Positions 61,362-64,000 of a DNA stretch of 64,000 bases are shown piece by piece. The notes beneath the pieces were generated by a model, which did not search any database, was not told where the DNA came from, and saw only the letters and a list, made by a program, of their open reading frames with translations. This DNA is from Lachnospiraceae bacterium (GTDB lineage Bacteria > Bacillota > Clostridia > Lachnospirales > Lachnospiraceae): positions 21,146 through 85,145 of the forward strand of contig JAGBLN010000045.1 of the NCBI GenBank assembly GCA_017635395.1. The letters run 5' to 3'. Each line of letters starts with the position of its first letter. Position 1 is the stretch's first letter. The position numbers were made by a program, and so were the translations under genes.

Positions 61362-64000
61362 TGAAGATTTTCATGGCAAAAAAACTGTATCCACTATACT
61401 CTGCCCTTTTCGCCGCAGCAATTTTCATTGCAGGTCTTAGCCTTATAGGGATAATAGGGTTCGGGAACAAGATCATCCTCTTCGGAGACCTTGACGCACA
61501 GTATATACCGTTTATTAAAATGTTTCTCCGTGCCATCACTGGGAAAGAGGACTACTGGTACTCTTTTTCCAATTATCTCGGCTCCGGCACTGCACTTACC
61601 TACGCATACTACTGCATTAATCCTTTTAACCTGATCTTCCTTTTTGACAGTGTTCCAGAATCCGTTCTTTCCATCATATTGATCACTGCAAAAATTGCCC
61701 TTGCCGCATATACATTCCAGATTTTTGAATCTAAGGCACTCAAGCTGGATTCCCCGCTTACCATTGCCTTTTCCGTCTGCTACACTCTCGGCGCATATTC
61801 TGCTGCAATGTATACTAATATAATGTGGCTGGATGCAATATACATACTTCCCATACTGACATACTTGACGATGAAGGCTGCCGGTGGGACTTCAAGGACA
61901 GAAGATGAAACAGAAGACGATTCAAAATTTCCGTTCATTTCACTAACGCTGACTTTTGCCTATCTTTTCATAACCAATTTCTACCTGGCATTTATGGCCG
62001 GCATTTTCGAGGCAATGGTCTTTATACTTTCATTTCTTAGATACCGTAAGGAAAATGCCCTGCGGCAGTTCTTCCAAAGAGGCGTGAAATATGCTGCTTC
62101 AGTCATGCTTGCCGCTGCATTATGTGCAGCCGCCCTGATTCCTGCCGCATACTTCCTGTACACCCACATGGCCCAGGATAATCAGGCATTCAAGGAGCTT
62201 TTCGCAACCGTTCCTGATATAATCAATTCTTTTTTCATAGGCGCTTTTCCAGGGCTTGACAATAACACACCTTTCTTGTATTCCTCGTTGCCGGTCCTGC
62301 TGCTAACACCCTTTTTCTTTTCCACAAAAACGGTTTCATTTCGTGAAAAGATACTGGTAGCTATAGGTCTTGTATACTACCTATTATGCATGCTGCTACT
62401 TCCGCTATACGAATTCATGCATGCATTCGACTTCCCCAACTGGTACGCCTACAGGTTTTCTTTCTGCTTAACTTTTGTTTTATGTGCCATGGCATCCGTT
62501 ACCATACTCCACGCAAAAGAAATCAACAATAAGGCATATACAATATATACTTTCTCCCTTATGGTGCTTTATTCCGTCATGATACCGATTTGCGCTCTAC
62601 GCTATAAATCATATCAGCTAGGAAACACAAACAATATGATGTTCATAAACATTGTATTCCTGCTCATATACCTGCTTATGCTGCTAATTTATAAAAAGGT
62701 TCGTTCCACGAAAGCCGTACGAGTACTAATGGTTTCCTTCGTCGCGATCATTGGCCTTGAAGTCCTGGCAAACTTTTACATCACTGAAATAAACCGTGGT
62801 GACCTCATAAACGAAATAGCGGAAGAACAATGGCTCACAGAGGGTGATGCAGTACAGAAAATAAAGGCAGCTGACCCAGGCGTATACCGTATAAGCGTAA
62901 TGAACCAGACAAACTCCAACGCCCCCTCCTGGTTCGGATACATGGGGCTTAATACCTTTTCATCATCGGATGACTACAATCTCCGTCACGCCCTCTATAA
63001 CCTCGGTATATATGCCACAAACAGGGCGATCCTTGAAGCAGGTTATACTCCTGTAACATATGCCCTTACAGGGGCAAAATACAGGATCATTGAATATTCC
63101 GAACGTGACGAGTTAGAGAATTCACCGGAAACAGTTTCCACAAACATAATAGTCCAGCCTAGGATAGAGGAATTTGACGCTACCCTTCCCATAATATTCA
63201 TGGCAAACAGTGACATAAAAAACTACGAAGCAGGCACTGATCCTTTTATAAACCAGGAAAGGCTGATGTCCTGCCTTACCGGCAGCGAGCAGGATTTTTT
63301 CACACCGATAGCTATCGATGACCTGAAAATAGGTAGATATAACGCAGAGATACAGACAAATTACCAAGCTACCTTTTTTACAAAAAAAAGCACCCTGTCG
63401 GATATACTGTATTACTCTTTTGTGCGCCCCCACAACGACGAAGAGACCTTTTACGGATGCTTCTACCAGGAAGAGGGCGAAGCCGTACGCAAAACCATGT
63501 ATGTTATATGCGCTCCCGATGGTTGGTGGGAAACTGCCGAGTTGAAACGCGGCGGCATAGTCACCAGCGACACCCTCTTAGAGGCCAATTTTGATTATTT
63601 TGACGACATCGACACAGATACCGTATATGATGAAATAGCAATCTACACAACGGACCCAGAGGTAGAAACCGGCAGCTGCCGTACAATGTTTTTTTATTCA
63701 TATCCCAAGGAAAACAATCTAAAGGAAATTTGTGATGACCTTACTGCCACAGCGCCAACTATAACATCATTCCGGTCATCCGACATAAAAGCCACCGTAC
63801 ACGTAACCAAAGACCGGCCTATACTCTTTACTACGATTCCCTATGACGAGGGCTGGAGAATATACTGTGACGGAAAGGAGATCGAAACCTGCTCTAATGT
63901 TGAAAACGCCTTTCTCGGTGCCGAACTGCCCGAGGGAGACCACGAAATAGAATTGAAATACACAGCACGTTTTGCAAAGGTCCCCAATCCCCAATCCCCA
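61361..64000 (+). CDS. Second YfhO-family membrane protein (partial, runs off the window)
   Basis: Starts at ATG 61361, overlapping the previous stop by one base (TGATG), and stays open for 880 codons to the window edge. It is a paralogue of its neighbour: external loop GDLDAQYIPFIKMFLRA, then WYSFSNYLGSGTALTYAYY, about 12 membrane segments, an external domain, and near the end PILFTTIPYDEGWRIYCDG. Only the final membrane segment and tail seem to be missing. Coupled translation suggests the two proteins work together or on related substrates. Confidence 0.88.
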   Translation, partial: MKIFMAKKLYPLYSALFAAAIFIAGLSLIGIIGFGNKIILFGDLDAQYIPFIKMFLRAITGKEDYWYSFSNYLGSGTALTYAYYCINPFNLIFLFDSVPESVLSIILITAKIALAAYTFQIFESKALKLDSPLTIAFSVCYTLGAYSAAMYTNIMWLDAIYILPILTYLTMKAAGGTSRTEDETEDDSKFPFISLTLTFAYLFITNFYLAFMAGIFEAMVFILSFLRYRKENALRQFFQRGVKYAASVMLAAALCAAALIPAAYFLYTHMAQDNQAFKELFATVPDIINSFFIGAFPGLDNNTPFLYSSLPVLLLTPFFFSTKTVSFREKILVAIGLVYYLLCMLLLPLYEFMHAFDFPNWYAYRFSFCLTFVLCAMASVTILHAKEINNKAYTIYTFSLMVLYSVMIPICALRYKSYQLGNTNNMMFINIVFLLIYLLMLLIYKKVRSTKAVRVLMVSFVAIIGLEVLANFYITEINRGDLINEIAEEQWLTEGDAVQKIKAADPGVYRISVMNQTNSNAPSWFGYMGLNTFSSSDDYNLRHALYNLGIYATNRAILEAGYTPVTYALTGAKYRIIEYSERDELENSPETVSTNIIVQPRIEEFDATLPIIFMANSDIKNYEAGTDPFINQERLMSCLTGSEQDFFTPIAIDDLKIGRYNAEIQTNYQATFFTKKSTLSDILYYSFVRPHNDEETFYGCFYQEEGEAVRKTMYVICAPDGWWETAELKRGGIVTSDTLLEANFDYFDDIDTDTVYDEIAIYTTDPEVETGSCRTMFFYSYPKENNLKEICDDLTATAPTITSFRSSDIKATVHVTKDRPILFTTIPYDEGWRIYCDGKEIETCSNVENAFLGAELPEGDHEIELKYTARFAKVPNPQSP

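Noticed and set aside
1-64000. CRISPR arrays, tRNA or rRNA genes, prophage or transposases
   Set aside because: No regularly spaced repeats, cloverleaf candidates or recombinase motifs were recognised in the spacers or frames.

Overview
The window reads as chromosomal DNA of a motile, monoderm Clostridia species, most likely a member of the Lachnospiraceae (Roseburia/Butyrivibrio-like). This is inference from gene content: CodY, RecU, a flagellar operon next to topA-codY, a secretin-free type IV pilus cluster with a PilM-PilN fusion, and an AAG GAGG-type ribosome binding site before nearly every gene. No rRNA, tRNA, CRISPR array, phage or insertion sequence was recognised. Most genes are on the minus strand.

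Region 1 (1-5 kb): aspS, a small unknown gene, recU, a patatin-like lipase and an unknown 202-residue protein with a perfect-consensus sigma-A promoter. Region 2 (5-10.4 kb): a complete branched-chain amino acid ABC transporter (livJ, then livH-M-G-F), with an unusually hairpin-rich stretch between livJ and livH and a possible CodY box ahead of livH. Region 3 (10.7-28.5 kb): HAD phosphatase, a membrane protein with a low-complexity tail, an orphan PTS EIIC, an orphan type IV pilin, thrH, a chemoreceptor, trmB, a MoxR/DUF58/transglutaminase operon, a D,D-carboxypeptidase, an HD-GYP response regulator, a DUF342 protein with N-terminal 26-residue repeats, and a YcxB-like protein.

Region 4 (28.6-40.9 kb, minus strand) is an early flagellar operon: flgB-flgC-fliE-fliF-fliG-fliH-fliI-fliJ-(MotE-like)-fliK-flgD-flgE. 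It encodes rod, MS ring, switch, export ATPase and hook parts and ends at a strong terminator right after flgE, so motor, filament and chemotaxis genes must lie elsewhere. fliK carries an in-frame amber codon; the reading frame continues for 57 sensible codons beyond it. Upstream lie codY and topA (41.3-44.4 kb).

Region 5 (44.6-58.3 kb, minus strand) is a type IV pilus locus: pilT, pilB, pilC, a prepilin peptidase lacking the usual N-terminal domain, pilMN (fused), pilO, four minor pilins or pseudopilins (PilV-, PilX-, GspH/FimT- and PilW-like) and a terminal major-pilin-like gene. Flagellar and pilus assembly therefore occupy about 30 kb of continuous same-strand sequence separated only by topA-codY. 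Region 6 (58.6 kb to the end, plus strand) holds two overlapping, paralogous YfhO-family membrane proteins, the second cut by the window edge.

The most noteworthy observations are the amber codon in fliK, the structured livJ-livH spacer, a dispersed 31-bp repeat present twice, the 26-residue repeats fused to DUF342, the chimeric PilX-like pilin with a beta-solenoid-like body, and the second, orphan pilin gene.
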